A stretch of DNA of 64,000 nucleotides from Ruegeria sp. TM1040 (GCF_000014065.1 NC_008044.1:2441501-2505500); one strand, 5' to 3'; positions 43,809 to 53,209 are shown, counted from the first letter of the stretch. The notes: generated by a model not told the origin, from the letters alone. Program-made: numbers and translations.

Positions 43809-44650
43809 GCCAGTTTGGACCGCTCCGCTTCGGCTGCGGTCACGGCGGGATCATTGGGGAAACGCACGGCGACCTCGGCCAGCGTGATACAAGCCTGATC
43901 GAGCTGCCCCAGTCGCCCAAGTGCCGCGCCCAGTTCAAACAGCGCTTCGGGTGCGATGGCGCCCGCCGTATCACCGGTAAACGCCGCCAGATAGGCCCGC
44001 GCCGCTTCACGGGTGTCGCCCAGACCGTCCAACGCCTTGCCGCGGCCGAAATCCACCTGAGCCGTCAGCGGACTGCCGGGATAGGCCTCTTTGAAGGTCG
44101 CAAAGCGGTCCGCAGCTGCCTGATAGTTCTCAGCCTCAAGATCGCTCATTGCCAGCTTGTAGTCGGCTTCCTCGCCTACGGCGAGCTCGCCTCCGCCAAC
44201 CACCGTGCTCTCCCCATCGGTGCCAGGCACCGTGGTCTGCCCCAGCTCTGTTTCGCCTTCGATGTCGCCGCCCAGCGTCGTGGTCTCGCCCAGCGTGGAG
44301 AGGTCGCCGCCTTCCAGCTCAACGAGCCTGAATTCCAAATCACCGATCCGGTTGGTACCATCCTTCACAATGCTCTGAATGCGAAACTGCAGTTGCTCTG
44401 TCTTGGCGGTGAGCTTTTGCAGCTCGGTCTCAATTGCGGTGACCCGGTCGAGCACCGAAGATCCCGCCAGCGACGCCGAAGGGGCCCCCGTGGTCGACAG
44501 TTCCCGATTGAGGCGCTGAACTTCCACATGCAGGACCGTCAGCTCTTGGCGAATGTCCGCCAAGGTCTGTTCACGCTCCTGCGCCATGGTTGGGAGGGCG
44601 CTGGCAACTGCCAACGCCGACGCCAACAAGATCTGCCGCAGACCGCTCAT
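43799..44650 (-). CDS. cpoB: Cell division coordinator CpoB (YbgF), Tol-Pal linked
   Basis: Periplasmic protein of 283 residues with a signal peptide (cleavage near TMAQE), an N-terminal coiled coil for trimer formation (ELTVLHVEVQRLNREL; VTAIETELQKLTAKTEQLQF) and C-terminal TPR repeats (YKLAMSDLEAENYQAAADRF; PLTAQVDFGRGKALDGLGD). It links PBP1B activity to the Tol system in E. coli. A glycine/threonine-rich spacer separates the two parts. The gene begins five bases after pal and overlaps tilS. Confidence 0.93.
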   Translation of the reverse strand: MSGLRQILLASALAVASALPTMAQEREQTLADIRQELTVLHVEVQRLNRELSTTGAPSASLAGSSVLDRVTAIETELQKLTAKTEQLQFRIQSIVKDGTNRIGDLEFRLVELEGGDLSTLGETTTLGGDIEGETELGQTTVPGTDGESTVVGGGELAVGEEADYKLAMSDLEAENYQAAADRFATFKEAYPGSPLTAQVDFGRGKALDGLGDTREAARAYLAAFTGDTAGAIAPEALFELGAALGRLGQLDQACITLAEVAVRFPNDPAVTAAEAERSKLACS

Positions 44651-44655
44651 GTCGA

Positions 44656-45159
44656 TCAGCTCAGCGCGCCGCCGGCCAGCACGGTCACGGCACGGCGGTT
44701 CTTCTCATAACAGCTCTGTTCGGAGCAAATCTCGATCGGGCGTTCCTTGCCAAAGGACACCGTCTGGATCCGGCTGGCAGCAACACCCTTGGAGATCAGA
44801 TAATCACGTGCGGAGTTCGCGCGGCTTGCACCGAGGGCGAGGTTATACTCGCGGGTGCCTCGCTCGTCGGCGTGGCCTTCGATGGTGACAACATAGGCTG
44901 GGTTGGCCTGCAGCCAGCGCGCCTGCCCATCGAGGATCACCTGCGCCTCGGGAGAGATGCTGGACTGATCTACAAGGAACAGGACACGGTCGCCCACGGC
45001 CTCGCGGAAATAAGCAGGGCTCGAGGGGTCCCCGAGTCCGCCGTCCACTCCGATACCGGAGCCGCCATTGCCCGCGCTGGTGTCGTCCCAGCGCGTGTCG
45101 GAACAGGCCGAAAGGGCGAGGCCCGCGACCAGTAGAATTGCTGTCTTGATACCGCTCAT
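44656..45159 (-). CDS. pal: Peptidoglycan-associated lipoprotein Pal
   Basis: Outer-membrane lipoprotein of 167 residues: leader MSGIKTAILLVAGLALSAC with lipobox LSAC, a glycine/aspartate-rich linker, then an OmpA-like domain that binds diaminopimelate in peptidoglycan (VTIEGHADERGTREYNLALG, ARDYLISKGVAASRI, ERPIEICSEQSCYEKNRRAV). ATG 45159 gives a proper lipoprotein signal. It binds TolB at the outer membrane and completes the Tol-Pal system. A 103-bp gap with a hairpin separates it from tolB. Confidence 0.96.
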   Translation of the reverse strand: MSGIKTAILLVAGLALSACSDTRWDDTSAGNGGSGIGVDGGLGDPSSPAYFREAVGDRVLFLVDQSSISPEAQVILDGQARWLQANPAYVVTIEGHADERGTREYNLALGASRANSARDYLISKGVAASRIQTVSFGKERPIEICSEQSCYEKNRRAVTVLAGGALS

Positions 45160-45213
45160 GTGAAATCGCCTCGTGTGCTCGGACATTTCTTACCGAAGTG
45201 TTAGCATATTGTA

Positions 45214-45255
45214 CCCGGCCACGCCACGGGCTTGCACGCGTGGTTCTTGGCCGGG
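45214..45255 (-). terminator. Branched hairpin between tolB and pal
   Basis: An outer 8-bp stem (CCCGGCCA/TGGCCGGG) encloses a second stem (CCACG/CGTGG). No T tract follows on the minus strand, so it may be an mRNA-processing or pausing structure that lets pal be made in excess of TolB. Confidence 0.4.
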
Positions 45256-45262
45256 CGGTTCA

Positions 45263-46588
45263 TCAGTTCTGCAGAGGGGACCAGGAGGGGTCAGACGCCC
45301 CATCCGGCGTCTTGACCGGCTTCAGATTGCGACCTGAAATATCCACCGAATAGAGCCGCGCCTGACCGCTGGCCCCCTGGGTTTCGCGCGTGAACATGAT
45401 CACCCGACCATTGGGCGACCATGTGGGACCCTCGTCAAGAAAGGACGCCGTCAGCAGGCGTTCCTCGCTACCATCTGTGCGCATCACGCCAATATGAAAC
45501 CGGCCCGCGTTCTGCTTGGTGAAGGCGATGTAGTCGCCACGCGGCGACCAGACTGGGGTGCCATAGCGCCCCTGACCAAAACTGATCCGCTTGGCCTCTC
45601 CACCCGACGCAGACATCACATAGAGCTGCGATGTCCCGGAGCGGTCGCTCTCAAACACGATCTGGCTGCCATCGGGCGAGAATGACGGGGCGGTTTCAAT
45701 CGACGGCGCACTGGTCAGGCGCTGCGGGTTGCCAGAGTTGATGTCCATGGAAAAGAGGTCGGTATTGCCGCCTTGAGACTGCGAGTAGACAATCGTCTGG
45801 CCGTTGGGGGCAAAACGCGGCGCAAAGCTCATGGAGCCATTGCCCGCCGACAATACCCGCCGCTGCACGCGGCCGACATCCAGCACATGGATTTGCGGAA
45901 AGCCGCTCTCATAGCTGGTATAAAGCACGCGGTCGCCGGTGGGCGAGAACCGGGGCGCGAGCACAATGGCGTCCGAGTTGGTCAGATACTGCACATTGGC
46001 CCCATCGTAATCCATGATCGCAAGGCGCTTCTTGCGGTCATTCTTGGGGCCGGTTTCCGAAACAAACACGACGCGGCTGTCAAAATAGCCACCTTCGCCG
46101 GTCAGGCGAGAATAGATCGTATCGGCCACCTTATGCGCGATACGCCGCCAGCCGTCGGTCGTGCCCGAAAGCTGAAGCCCCGCGCCAAGCTCTTGCCCGG
46201 CGAACACGTCATAGCCGCGAAAGCGCACGGTGATGCGATCGCCCGACAGGCTCACCGCGCCTGCAATCAACGCCTGCGCGTTGATCGCCTTCCAGTCGGT
46301 GAAATTCACCTCAGCGTCAAAATCGGTGTAGGGCGAAATATAGGCGACCTTGGGAATTTCGCGAAACAGCCCGGAGCCCACAAGATCCTGGGCGATCACA
46401 CGGGCAATGTCCGTCGCATACTGCGCCGCTGCCGGGGTGTCGGCGATGAAATCGGGCACCGCGAAGGGCAACGGTTCGATCACACCATCCGTGATCTCGA
46501 TCCGGAGCGGCCCATCCTGTGCCTGCACCGCCCCAACGGGCAGCAGCATTGCAAGGCCAAGGAGTACTGTCGCAATTGCGTTTCTCAT
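45263..46588 (-). CDS. tolB: Tol-Pal system beta-propeller protein TolB
   Basis: Periplasmic protein of 441 residues with a signal peptide ([21 protein letters not shown]), an N-terminal alpha/beta domain ([20 protein letters not shown]) and a six-bladed propeller with repeats such as [38 protein letters not shown] and [19 protein letters not shown]. It shuttles between TolA and Pal. ATG 46588 overlaps the tolA stop as ATGA. Confidence 0.97.
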   Translation of the reverse strand: MRNAIATVLLGLAMLLPVGAVQAQDGPLRIEITDGVIEPLPFAVPDFIADTPAAAQYATDIARVIAQDLVGSGLFREIPKVAYISPYTDFDAEVNFTDWKAINAQALIAGAVSLSGDRITVRFRGYDVFAGQELGAGLQLSGTTDGWRRIAHKVADTIYSRLTGEGGYFDSRVVFVSETGPKNDRKKRLAIMDYDGANVQYLTNSDAIVLAPRFSPTGDRVLYTSYESGFPQIHVLDVGRVQRRVLSAGNGSMSFAPRFAPNGQTIVYSQSQGGNTDLFSMDINSGNPQRLTSAPSIETAPSFSPDGSQIVFESDRSGTSQLYVMSASGGEAKRISFGQGRYGTPVWSPRGDYIAFTKQNAGRFHIGVMRTDGSEERLLTASFLDEGPTWSPNGRVIMFTRETQGASGQARLYSVDISGRNLKPVKTPDGASDPSWSPLQN

Positions 46589-47736
46589 CTGATCCGCATT
46601 CCTTCGGGGTTAAATGTCATCTCAATATCACGCCACTGAGCGTATTTGTCAGCCGGAAGATCAAATCCTCTTGATCCACAGCGGATGATTGCACGGCGCG
46701 CGGCCTCATAGGCCTGTTTGGCAGAGCTGTCGGACCCACCAGTGCTCGACAGCAGGCGAATGGAACCAATATCCGGCACGCCCTCGCGCGAGAGGGTGAC
46801 CCCCACGACAACCTCCGTAAGCAGCGCCTCGCTCGACAAAGAGCCGAGGTTCCAGCATTGCGACACCGCAATCCGAAGGGCATCTTTTTCTCCTCGTGTC
46901 ATCGGCGGGCCGGAGGGTTCGGGCGCCTCCACCTCCCCCGCGCCACTCAGCGCTTCTGCAAGCGCATCGTTGACAGCGGAACGCTCGACCTCGGGGTTTT
47001 GCTCCGCATCCGGGGCGGGCTCTTCGTCGCGGGCGGCGGTTTGGGTCTGTGGTTCAGGGTCAGGCTCTGGTTCCGGAGCGGGTCGCGCCGGGCGCGCGCG
47101 CGGACGAACACTCGCCAGAGGCGCTGTGGGCTCGGCATCATCTGCTTCGGCCTCGGTGACGATACGGTCACTTGCGGCCTCGGGTGCCGTGGCTTCCTGC
47201 ACGGGCTGATTGGCCTCTGCCTCGGCATCGGGTGCAACCTCTTCCTGCACCACATCGCCAATCTGTGTGTCCGGCTCGGGCGCGCGCACCGGCTCGGGCG
47301 CGACACGGTCCGTCTGCTGAGCAGTCTGAGGCTCTGCGGTTTGCGGCAGGTCCGTCACGATTTCGGGCAGCTCTGGTGCATCAGGCACACGGCTTGGCAC
47401 CTCGGGATCAGGCTCTGGCGCGGGAGGCTCTGCCGCCGTGTCTGCGACCGGCGTTTCAATCGGCGCAGGTGTTGCGGGGGTCTCGGGCGTCTGGCTCGGG
47501 CGCTCGGGGATCGACGGGGTCGTCTCGGTGATCGCCGGTTCCTGTGGCGCCTCAGGGGCGTCAGAGACCTCGGGAGCAGCATATTGCTCGCTCAGTCGTG
47601 CAAACTCTTCTGCCGAAATGATCGACACATCCTGGCTCTGGAAGGGTAGCGGCTCAGGATTGAGCCACCCGCCAGCCAGCGCCCAGGTGATCAGGAGGCC
47701 ATGCCCCGCGAGAGAGATCTTTGTGCCGGTTTGCAC
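46585..47736 (-). CDS. tolA: TolA
   Basis: Bridging protein of the Tol-Pal system, 383 residues, with an N-terminal inner-membrane helix ([19 protein letters not shown]), a long central domain and a C-terminal domain like TonB/TolA ([20 protein letters not shown], with the conserved cysteine-containing [34 protein letters not shown]). The central part is very rich in Pro, Glu and Ala with few lysines, unlike the Lys/Ala helix of E. coli TolA. The start is GTG at 47736; no ATG is available. It overlaps tolB. Confidence 0.93.
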   Translation of the reverse strand: MQTGTKISLAGHGLLITWALAGGWLNPEPLPFQSQDVSIISAEEFARLSEQYAAPEVSDAPEAPQEPAITETTPSIPERPSQTPETPATPAPIETPVADTAAEPPAPEPDPEVPSRVPDAPELPEIVTDLPQTAEPQTAQQTDRVAPEPVRAPEPDTQIGDVVQEEVAPDAEAEANQPVQEATAPEAASDRIVTEAEADDAEPTAPLASVRPRARPARPAPEPEPDPEPQTQTAARDEEPAPDAEQNPEVERSAVNDALAEALSGAGEVEAPEPSGPPMTRGEKDALRIAVSQCWNLGSLSSEALLTEVVVGVTLSREGVPDIGSIRLLSSTGGSDSSAKQAYEAARRAIIRCGSRGFDLPADKYAQWRDIEMTFNPEGMRIR

Positions 47737-47749
47737 ATCCGCACCCGTG

Positions 47750-48238
47750 TTACTCTGCCGGGGCGGCAGACCGCCCGTCGAGTGCAGGGCCGCCCTGGTC
47801 GGTCACAAGCCCCACATTGGCAAACCCACCCGCATTGAGCGCGCCCATCACCTGCATGACATCGCTGTAGGCAATCGCCCCATCAGCACGCAAATAGACC
47901 CGATCCGAGTCGCGTTCGGCCGCAATTGCCTGGAGACGCGCCACAAGCTGATCGCGCGCAACCGGCGTGGTCTGGATCTGGATGTCACCTGCGGCAGTCA
48001 TGGTCACGGTGAGCGGTTCTTCATCATCCCCGGCCAGCGCGCCTGCGGCGGTTTTCGGCAACTCGACGGGCACGCCCACTGTCATCAGCGGGGCTGCAAC
48101 CATGAAGATGATCAGAAGCACCAGCATCACATCCACAAAGGGCGTGATGTTGATCTCTGCCATCGGGCGCGCGCGCGACCGACGCCGTCCGCGCCGGCGG
48201 CCACCGCCTGCATCCTTTGTCTGAACACCGGCTCCCAT
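47750..48238 (-). CDS. tolR: TolR (ExbD family)
   Basis: Inner-membrane protein of 162 residues: basic cytoplasmic N-terminus (GGGRRRGRRRSRARP), a helix with the functional aspartate (INITPFVDVMLVLLIIFMVA) and a periplasmic ExbD-like domain. Together with TolQ it uses the proton gradient to energise TolA. The C-terminal part is 15-20 residues longer than usual (ALDGRSAAPAE). It begins three bases after the tolQ stop and is followed by tolA. Confidence 0.96.
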   Translation of the reverse strand: MGAGVQTKDAGGGRRRGRRRSRARPMAEINITPFVDVMLVLLIIFMVAAPLMTVGVPVELPKTAAGALAGDDEEPLTVTMTAAGDIQIQTTPVARDQLVARLQAIAAERDSDRVYLRADGAIAYSDVMQVMGALNAGGFANVGLVTDQGGPALDGRSAAPAE

Positions 48239-48241
48239 GGC

Positions 48242-48937
48242 TCAGCTGTCCAACTGGCGCGAGAAGATGGTCGCGAATTCATCAGCAAAGGCCTCATAGC
48301 CGCCAATGATGCGATCAGAATCCGCCGAGAGTTTGTTATAAAAGATCACCGCCGGGATCGCAGCCAATAGCCCCAGCCCCGTCGCCAAAAGCGCCTCGGC
48401 AATCCCCGGTGCGACAACGGCAAGGTTGGTGTTTTGCTGCTCTGCGATCTCGATGAACGCATTCATGATACCCCAGACCGTTCCGAAAAGCCCGATGAAG
48501 GGCGTGGTCGAGCCGATGGTCGCCAGCACCTGTAGTCCGCTCTGAAGACCCTCGCTCTCCTTGGAGATCGCCACATCCATGGAGCGGTCGATGCGCGCCT
48601 GCGCGCCCGGTATCAGCGCTCCGTCCGTTCGGTGACTGCGGCGCCATTCGATCATGCCAGCTGCAAAGATGCGCTCTGACCGGCCCGAGGGCTCGGCTCC
48701 GATCTCCTCAAACAGCTCGTCCAGCGGGTTGCCGGACCAAAAGGCGCGCTCAAACACCTGCGCTTCGCGACGTGCTGTGCGATAGGTGATCACTTTCTGA
48801 ATGATAATGGACCACGACCAGATCGACGCCACGATCAACATGATCATCACAAGTTTTACGGTGAGCGTCGCGCGTGCGAACAGCCCCCACATGGAGAAAT
48901 CAATCTCCTGTGCCAGTGCCAGAGTTTCTGCTTCCAT
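48242..48937 (-). CDS. tolQ: TolQ (MotA/ExbB family)
   Basis: Inner-membrane proton-channel subunit of 231 residues with three helices (LFARATLTVKLVMIMLIVAS; VLATIGSTTPFIGLFGTVWG; ALLATGLGLLAAIPAVIFYN) and the conserved TPFIGLFGTVWGIMNAF and ATGLGLLAAIPAV motifs. First gene of the tolQRAB group; ybgC lies 114 bp upstream in the same direction. Confidence 0.97.
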   Translation of the reverse strand: MEAETLALAQEIDFSMWGLFARATLTVKLVMIMLIVASIWSWSIIIQKVITYRTARREAQVFERAFWSGNPLDELFEEIGAEPSGRSERIFAAGMIEWRRSHRTDGALIPGAQARIDRSMDVAISKESEGLQSGLQVLATIGSTTPFIGLFGTVWGIMNAFIEIAEQQNTNLAVVAPGIAEALLATGLGLLAAIPAVIFYNKLSADSDRIIGGYEAFADEFATIFSRQLDS

Positions 48938-49051
48938 CTGCCTGCTCTATCGCCAGTTGCCGCGTCGTTTAGGTTGCGCAGCCCAATTGGGGCGAACGCT
49001 AGCGCAAAACAAGCGACATTGCCAAGGAAACAGGGGGATTGTCGCCTATTG

Positions 49052-49438
49052 TTACAGAGATGCGCGGACTTCTGCCGGGAGCCGGACAGGTTTTCCGCTG
49101 TACATGTCCATACAGACCGCAGTCACCTTGGCCCTAAACAGCTCTTGCCCCGCGCGCCGCACCACCTGAGACATCATCAGGCGAGCCGAGGTCATTTTCT
49201 CGGGCTGGGTTTCCACGATCAGCTCATCCTCGAACCGTGCTGGCGCGAGGTAGTCCGCTTCAATCCGCGTCACCACCCAGACGATTCCCTTGTCGCGCAT
49301 CTCATTCTGATCCACCCCGAGGCGGCGGACATAGTCACTGCGGGCACGTTCGATGAAACGCAGGTAATTGGCGTGATAAACGACGCCGCCCATATCCGTG
49401 TCTTCGTAATAAACGGTGACAGGAAACTGGTGGCTCAT
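49052..49438 (-). CDS. ybgC: Acyl-CoA thioesterase YbgC, Tol-Pal linked
   Basis: Hot-dog fold thioesterase of 128 residues with the active-site motif VYYEDTDMGGVVYHANYLRF (Asp near residue 15), followed by SDYVRRLGVDQNEM. It cleaves short acyl-CoA or acyl-carrier substrates, and its gene is traditionally next to tolQRAB, but its role there is unclear. The start ATG 49438 overlaps the stop of the upstream unknown gene as ATGA. Confidence 0.95.
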   Translation of the reverse strand: MSHQFPVTVYYEDTDMGGVVYHANYLRFIERARSDYVRRLGVDQNEMRDKGIVWVVTRIEADYLAPARFEDELIVETQPEKMTSARLMMSQVVRRAGQELFRAKVTAVCMDMYSGKPVRLPAEVRASL

Positions 49439-50100
49439 GTGGTATGTTCCTGTTGATCCGGTGCCGGGCCTTGCAGACGCGCAAAGAGGCGCAGGGCGTG
49501 GCTTGCATCCTGAGCCGCCACCGGCATCATCCGATCGTAGGCCGCCGCAATGACGCCCGCGATCTCGGGGCGCAGAATAGTATTGCCATTTTCAGGCAGA
49601 ACAGCGAGCGGCGAAACTTCGGAAAAAGCGCGTTCGCTCCACAAGAGCATCACCTGCACCGCCTGCGTGAGCGCCAGTGTCTCTGCCGGCACTTGCGCCA
49701 TTTCGCCCTTCATGCGCAGGAAGACAAATGCCGCCTTTATCGCGCCCTCATCATCAAAGCGAAACGCGCGATACTGGCTGGCCTCTTCGGTCGACAGGCG
49801 ATTCACGAGCGGAGCGAGCCCGGGGATCATGCGATCAAGGTCGGGCACCTCCAGAAGCTCCTCCCAGTCGCGAAAGAAGAAGAACATGAGGTTCGTTCCA
49901 AGCTCCGGATCGGTTTCAGCCATCTGATGCCCGGCCAAGGTGACAACGGCTTCGACCGCGCCTTTCACAATCGCCAGCGTCTCGTCTGCAACGCCAAAGA
50001 CGATGGGCGCAATCGGGCGCCCCCAGCGCGCAAAGGCGTAAGAGCCATCCTCACGCGTAAAGAGCGCTTCGATTTCCTCTGGCAGCATAAGGGCGGGCAT
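49435..50100 (-). CDS. Unknown conserved-looking protein between ruvB and ybgC
   Basis: A cytoplasmic-looking protein of 221 residues without membrane segments or signal peptide. Notable stretches are MFFFFRDWEELLEVPDLDRM, YRAFRFDDEGAIKAAFVFLR and LLWSERAFSEVSPLAVL. The frame is open to 50163, but ATG 50100 was chosen because CGAGG lies at good spacing before it, while the ATG at 50124 lacks a site. Tight ATGA overlap with ybgC shows it is cotranscribed with the tol group. I do not recognise the family; similarity to other roseobacter proteins is expected but untested. Confidence 0.85.
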   Translation of the reverse strand: MPALMLPEEIEALFTREDGSYAFARWGRPIAPIVFGVADETLAIVKGAVEAVVTLAGHQMAETDPELGTNLMFFFFRDWEELLEVPDLDRMIPGLAPLVNRLSTEEASQYRAFRFDDEGAIKAAFVFLRMKGEMAQVPAETLALTQAVQVMLLWSERAFSEVSPLAVLPENGNTILRPEIAGVIAAAYDRMMPVAAQDASHALRLFARLQGPAPDQQEHTT

Positions 50101-50172
50101 GCGCGGCCTCGATATTGTGATCATTTGTCGAGTGGTTTTAAGGGCGTGCAAAGGCCGCAGCAAGAGGGAAGC

Positions 50173-50340
50173 TCAGTGTCCTTCTCCCCTGGAGCGGCCC
50201 TCTGCGCGCTTGGCTCGCGGGGGTATCGTCTCTGCAATGGGCCCGCCGCCATTGGGCTGCATCAGGCGCGTTGCCGGCCTGTCATTGATCCGTGATCGAT
50301 CTAGAAACTCTTCGGCCTGCGCCGCTACCCACGGTGTCAG
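50173..50340 (-). CDS. Possible small protein with CTG start, fused to ruvB stop codon
   Basis: Between ruvB and the next gene a 55-codon frame is open: it would start at CTG 50340, which overlaps the ruvB TGA as CTGA, and stop at TGA 50173-50175. It reads [14 protein letters not shown] near the start and [18 protein letters not shown] near the end, rich in charged residues. An in-frame ATG at 50262 would give 29 residues. Codon choice (AGG, GGA, ATA, CTA present) is less typical than in the neighbours, and CTG starts are rare, so this may be a decayed or chance frame. Confidence 0.3.
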   Translation of the reverse strand: MTPWVAAQAEEFLDRSRINDRPATRLMQPNGGGPIAETIPPRAKRAEGRSRGEGH

Positions 50341-51356
50341 CCAAAGAGATCGCTCTGGGATTTAGGCGGCGCAATCCCGAGATGAGTCCAGGCCTTTTGC
50401 GCCAGCATCCGACCGCGCGGCGTGCGCTGAATAAGGCCCTGCTGCAGCAGATAGGGCTCGATCACCTCTTCCAGCGCATCGCGGCTTTCGCTCAGGGCGG
50501 CGGACATGGTTTCGATGCCGACAGGGCCCCCACCATAATTCTCCGCAACCAGTCGCAAATAGCGTCGGTCCGCGCCATCAAGGCCCAGCTGATCCACGCC
50601 AAGCCGTGTCAGAGCCCCATCCGCCAGTTCGCGGGTGATAGTGCCATCGCCCTCGACAACCGCAAAGTCCACCACGCGGCGCAAGAGCCGTCCGGCGATC
50701 CTTGGGGTGCCGCGCGCGCGCCGCGCGATCTCACGCGCGCCTGCGTCATCGGCGGGCGCGCCCAGTTTGCGCGCGTTTCGGCTGACAATCTCAAAAAGCT
50801 CGTCGATGGTGTAAAACTGCAGCCGGGTTGGAATCCCAAACCGATCCCGCAGCGGTGTGGTCAAAAGCCCCATCCGGGTGGTGGCCCCCACAAGCGTGAA
50901 GGGCTGCAACTCGATACGCACCGTACGCGCGGCTGGCCCCTCCCCAATCACGAGATCCAGCTCGAAATCCTCCATCGCCGGGTAAAGGACTTCCTCGACG
51001 GCAGGGTTCAGGCGGTGAATTTCGTCGATGAACAACACATCGCGCGCCTCAAGGTTGGTCAGGATTGCCGCCAGATCTCCGGCCTTCGCAAGCACCGGGC
51101 CCGATGTCATCCGGAAATTTACGCCCAGCTCGCGCGCAACGATCTGTGCCAGAGTGGTCTTGCCGAGGCCTGGAGGGCCATGAAACAGCGTGTGATCCAT
51201 AGCCTCGCCACGGCGACGGGCGGATTCGATGAACACCCGCAGGTTTGCCCGGGCTTCGGCCTGGCCAATAAACTCACCCAGGCCCTGCGGGCGCAGGGCG
51301 CGATCATTGTCTTCGGGCAGAGGCTCCGGGCGCAGGGTGGGGTCTGCATCAATCAT
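50337..51356 (-). CDS. ruvB: Holliday junction branch-migration helicase RuvB
   Basis: AAA motor of 339 residues that drives branch migration with RuvA. Walker A is [15 protein letters not shown] near residues 60-75, Walker [21 protein letters not shown], sensor 1 [18 protein letters not shown] with the arginine finger, and a C-terminal winged helix ([16 protein letters not shown]). It follows ruvA by eleven bases. Confidence 0.98.
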   Translation of the reverse strand: MIDADPTLRPEPLPEDNDRALRPQGLGEFIGQAEARANLRVFIESARRRGEAMDHTLFHGPPGLGKTTLAQIVARELGVNFRMTSGPVLAKAGDLAAILTNLEARDVLFIDEIHRLNPAVEEVLYPAMEDFELDLVIGEGPAARTVRIELQPFTLVGATTRMGLLTTPLRDRFGIPTRLQFYTIDELFEIVSRNARKLGAPADDAGAREIARRARGTPRIAGRLLRRVVDFAVVEGDGTITRELADGALTRLGVDQLGLDGADRRYLRLVAENYGGGPVGIETMSAALSESRDALEEVIEPYLLQQGLIQRTPRGRMLAQKAWTHLGIAPPKSQSDLFG

Positions 51357-51367
51357 TCAAAGCGTCC

Positions 51368-52057
51368 TCACCCTTTGGGTGCCAAGAGCCGAAGCGCGGC
51401 ACGGATCAATTCCGCTTCGCCTGCGTCTGGATTGTTGGCGGCGGCCTCTGCGACCGCACCTGCGGCATCGGAAGGCCCGTAACCCAGGTTGCCCAATGCC
51501 GACAGTGCCCCCGCCGAAGCGGCTGCCGCGCCGGTGGGGGCCTTTGGGGCGGCTTTGCGCGCAGGCTTTGCCGGCGCCTCAGCTGCGGGTTCGACCACTG
51601 CGTCCAATTCCGGCCCCTCTAGCGCCTCTGTAACCGTGCCCCCCATCGCCATCACGGAGGGTGCCTTATCTTTAAGGTCGAGCACGATGCGCTGCGCGGT
51701 CTTGGGGCCAACCCCTTTGGCGGCTTTCACCGCCGCCCAATCGCCAAGGGCGATCGCACGGCTGACACCTTCGGGCCCCAGCGCACTCAGGATGGCAAGC
51801 GACACTTTGGCCCCTACCCCCTGCACCGAGGTCAGCAATCGGTGCCATTCCTTTTCCACCAAGGACGTGAACCCAAAGAGCTGCATGAGATCTTCGCGCA
51901 CCAAAAGCTCGGTATAAAGCTGAACCGCCTCGCCTACAGCAGGCAGGCTCGCCAAGGTGCGATCCGAGCAGTAGACGATATAACCGACGCCGCGCACGTC
52001 GATCATCACATGGTCCGGAGTCTTGTAATCCAGACGCCCGGTCAATTTGCCGATCAT
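51368..52057 (-). CDS. ruvA: Holliday junction DNA-binding protein RuvA
   Basis: Junction-binding protein of 229 residues. N-terminal OB fold ([20 protein letters not shown]), two helix-hairpin-helix motifs ([20 protein letters not shown] and [20 protein letters not shown]) and a C-terminal RuvB-binding helix ([16 protein letters not shown]). A long Ala/Pro/Lys-rich linker (near residues 145-180) makes it somewhat longer than the enterobacterial protein. ATG 52057 overlaps the ruvC stop as ATGA. Confidence 0.97.
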   Translation of the reverse strand: MIGKLTGRLDYKTPDHVMIDVRGVGYIVYCSDRTLASLPAVGEAVQLYTELLVREDLMQLFGFTSLVEKEWHRLLTSVQGVGAKVSLAILSALGPEGVSRAIALGDWAAVKAAKGVGPKTAQRIVLDLKDKAPSVMAMGGTVTEALEGPELDAVVEPAAEAPAKPARKAAPKAPTGAAAASAGALSALGNLGYGPSDAAGAVAEAAANNPDAGEAELIRAALRLLAPKG

Positions 52058-52551
52058 GCGCCCACCTCTTTGAGTTGCCGCTGGTTGCTGCCTCCGTAAT
52101 AGGCGTGACAGATCGCAATCGCCAGAGCATCAGCCGCATCCGCGCCCCTGGGCGCACAACCCGGCAGCTGCAGCTTCACCATATGCAGAACCTGTTCCTT
52201 TTCGGCATGCCCGACCCCAACCACGGTTTTCTTCACGCGGTTCGGCGCATATTCCCCCGTCGGCAGACCTGCTTTGGCCAAGGTCAGCAAGGCGACACCA
52301 CGCGCCTGACCTAGCTTGAGCGTTCCCGCGCCATCCTTGTTGACAAAAGTCTGCTCAATGGCAGCCTGATCCGGTCGATAGGCGTCGATGATTTCCGTAA
52401 CCTGATTGTGCAGCGACAGTAGCCGTTCGCCAAGGTCATCCCCATCAGAGTGGCACAGGCCATTAGCGACATGGCTGAGACGGGCGCCATTTGATTCGAT
52501 CACCCCCCATCCAAGGGTCCGAAGCCCCGGATCGATTCCCAATATGCGCAT
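52054..52551 (-). CDS. ruvC: Holliday junction resolvase RuvC
   Basis: Endonuclease of 165 residues that cuts Holliday junctions symmetrically. The four acidic residues can be placed in [20 protein letters not shown], and [14 protein letters not shown]. The frame is open to 52641, but ATG 52551 (MRILGIDPG) is the family start, with GGGCGGCGGA upstream. It is the first gene of the long minus-strand block. Confidence 0.97.
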   Translation of the reverse strand: MRILGIDPGLRTLGWGVIESNGARLSHVANGLCHSDGDDLGERLLSLHNQVTEIIDAYRPDQAAIEQTFVNKDGAGTLKLGQARGVALLTLAKAGLPTGEYAPNRVKKTVVGVGHAEKEQVLHMVKLQLPGCAPRGADAADALAIAICHAYYGGSNQRQLKEVGA

Positions 52552-52924
52552 TCCGCCGCCCGATCTTTGATTATTTATTGTCTGCTTGGAGGCCAGCACT
52601 AGCACAAAACGCGAACACATCCAATCGAATTCACGCCTCACGCATTTGTGTCAGAGCCACAATGCACGCGCGGCACCTAGCACAAAACGCCCCATACGGG
52701 GCAATTTTTGAGACAAATGCGACAGGGTAAAATACAGCTGCGACACGCATCCGCCAATACAGCCCCCAACCGCCTCAAAGCCCTTTTTTTCAGGGGTGTG
52801 AGGCATGCAAAATGCGCATGGGACACATGCAATTTCACCCCTTGCGAGGGCCGGTTTCGACCTCTATCTGCCGCTCACTCGCTATCGGGCGAGAAATCGG
52901 ATCATACTGAGAAAGACCCTGGAT
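52552..52924. other. 373-bp divergent region between ruvC and the DUF1127 gene
   Basis: No gene is clear here. It contains the 14-bp direct repeat CTAGCACAAAACGC at 52599-52612 and 52677-52690, a small terminator-like hairpin at 52689-52709 on the plus strand, and a second inverted repeat (GCCTCA/TGAGGC with inner CCCT/AGGG) at 52772-52804. The latter may lie in the 5' leader of the DUF1127 mRNA. The first hairpin suggests that a short plus-strand transcript could end there. Confidence 0.45.
52689..52709 (+). terminator. Orphan terminator-like hairpin
   Basis: GCCCC pairs with GGGGC around ATAC and is followed by AATTTTT. No plus-strand gene precedes it within 300 bp, so it would end a small RNA or is fortuitous. 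Confidence 0.45.
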
Positions 52925-53143
52925 ATGGCTGCAATCGACACCACCCGCACCGCGCAAGGCACCTCCGGCCTGATCGGCCGTATCGGCGCTTTTTTGTACA
53001 CCACATCTGCCAAGCTGATGGCATGGAATGATGCCCGCGTGACGCGCAAGTCGCTCAGCGCGCTGTCAGACCGCGAGCTTGCCGATATCGGCCTGTGCCG
53101 CGGCGACATTGATCAAATCGACGCGCATTCGCCGCTCGTCTAA
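52925..53143 (+). CDS. DUF1127 small protein
   Basis: A 72-residue protein with the arginine/aspartate-rich DUF1127 motif (LSDRELADIGLCRGDIDQI) at its C-terminus. Proteins of this family in Rhodobacter and Agrobacterium bind RNA and affect stress and phosphate responses; one of them is made with CcsR small RNAs. No CCTCCTCCC motif typical of CcsR RNAs was seen downstream, so that link is not supported here. ATG 52925 fits the usual length. A terminator follows. Confidence 0.88.
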   Translation: MAAIDTTRTAQGTSGLIGRIGAFLYTTSAKLMAWNDARVTRKSLSALSDRELADIGLCRGDIDQIDAHSPLV

Positions 53144-53209
53144 GCGCGGGTCTGAATGCGGATCTGGACGTCAACCTGACGCGTCCCTGCATCACACACC
53201 CCAAAACGC

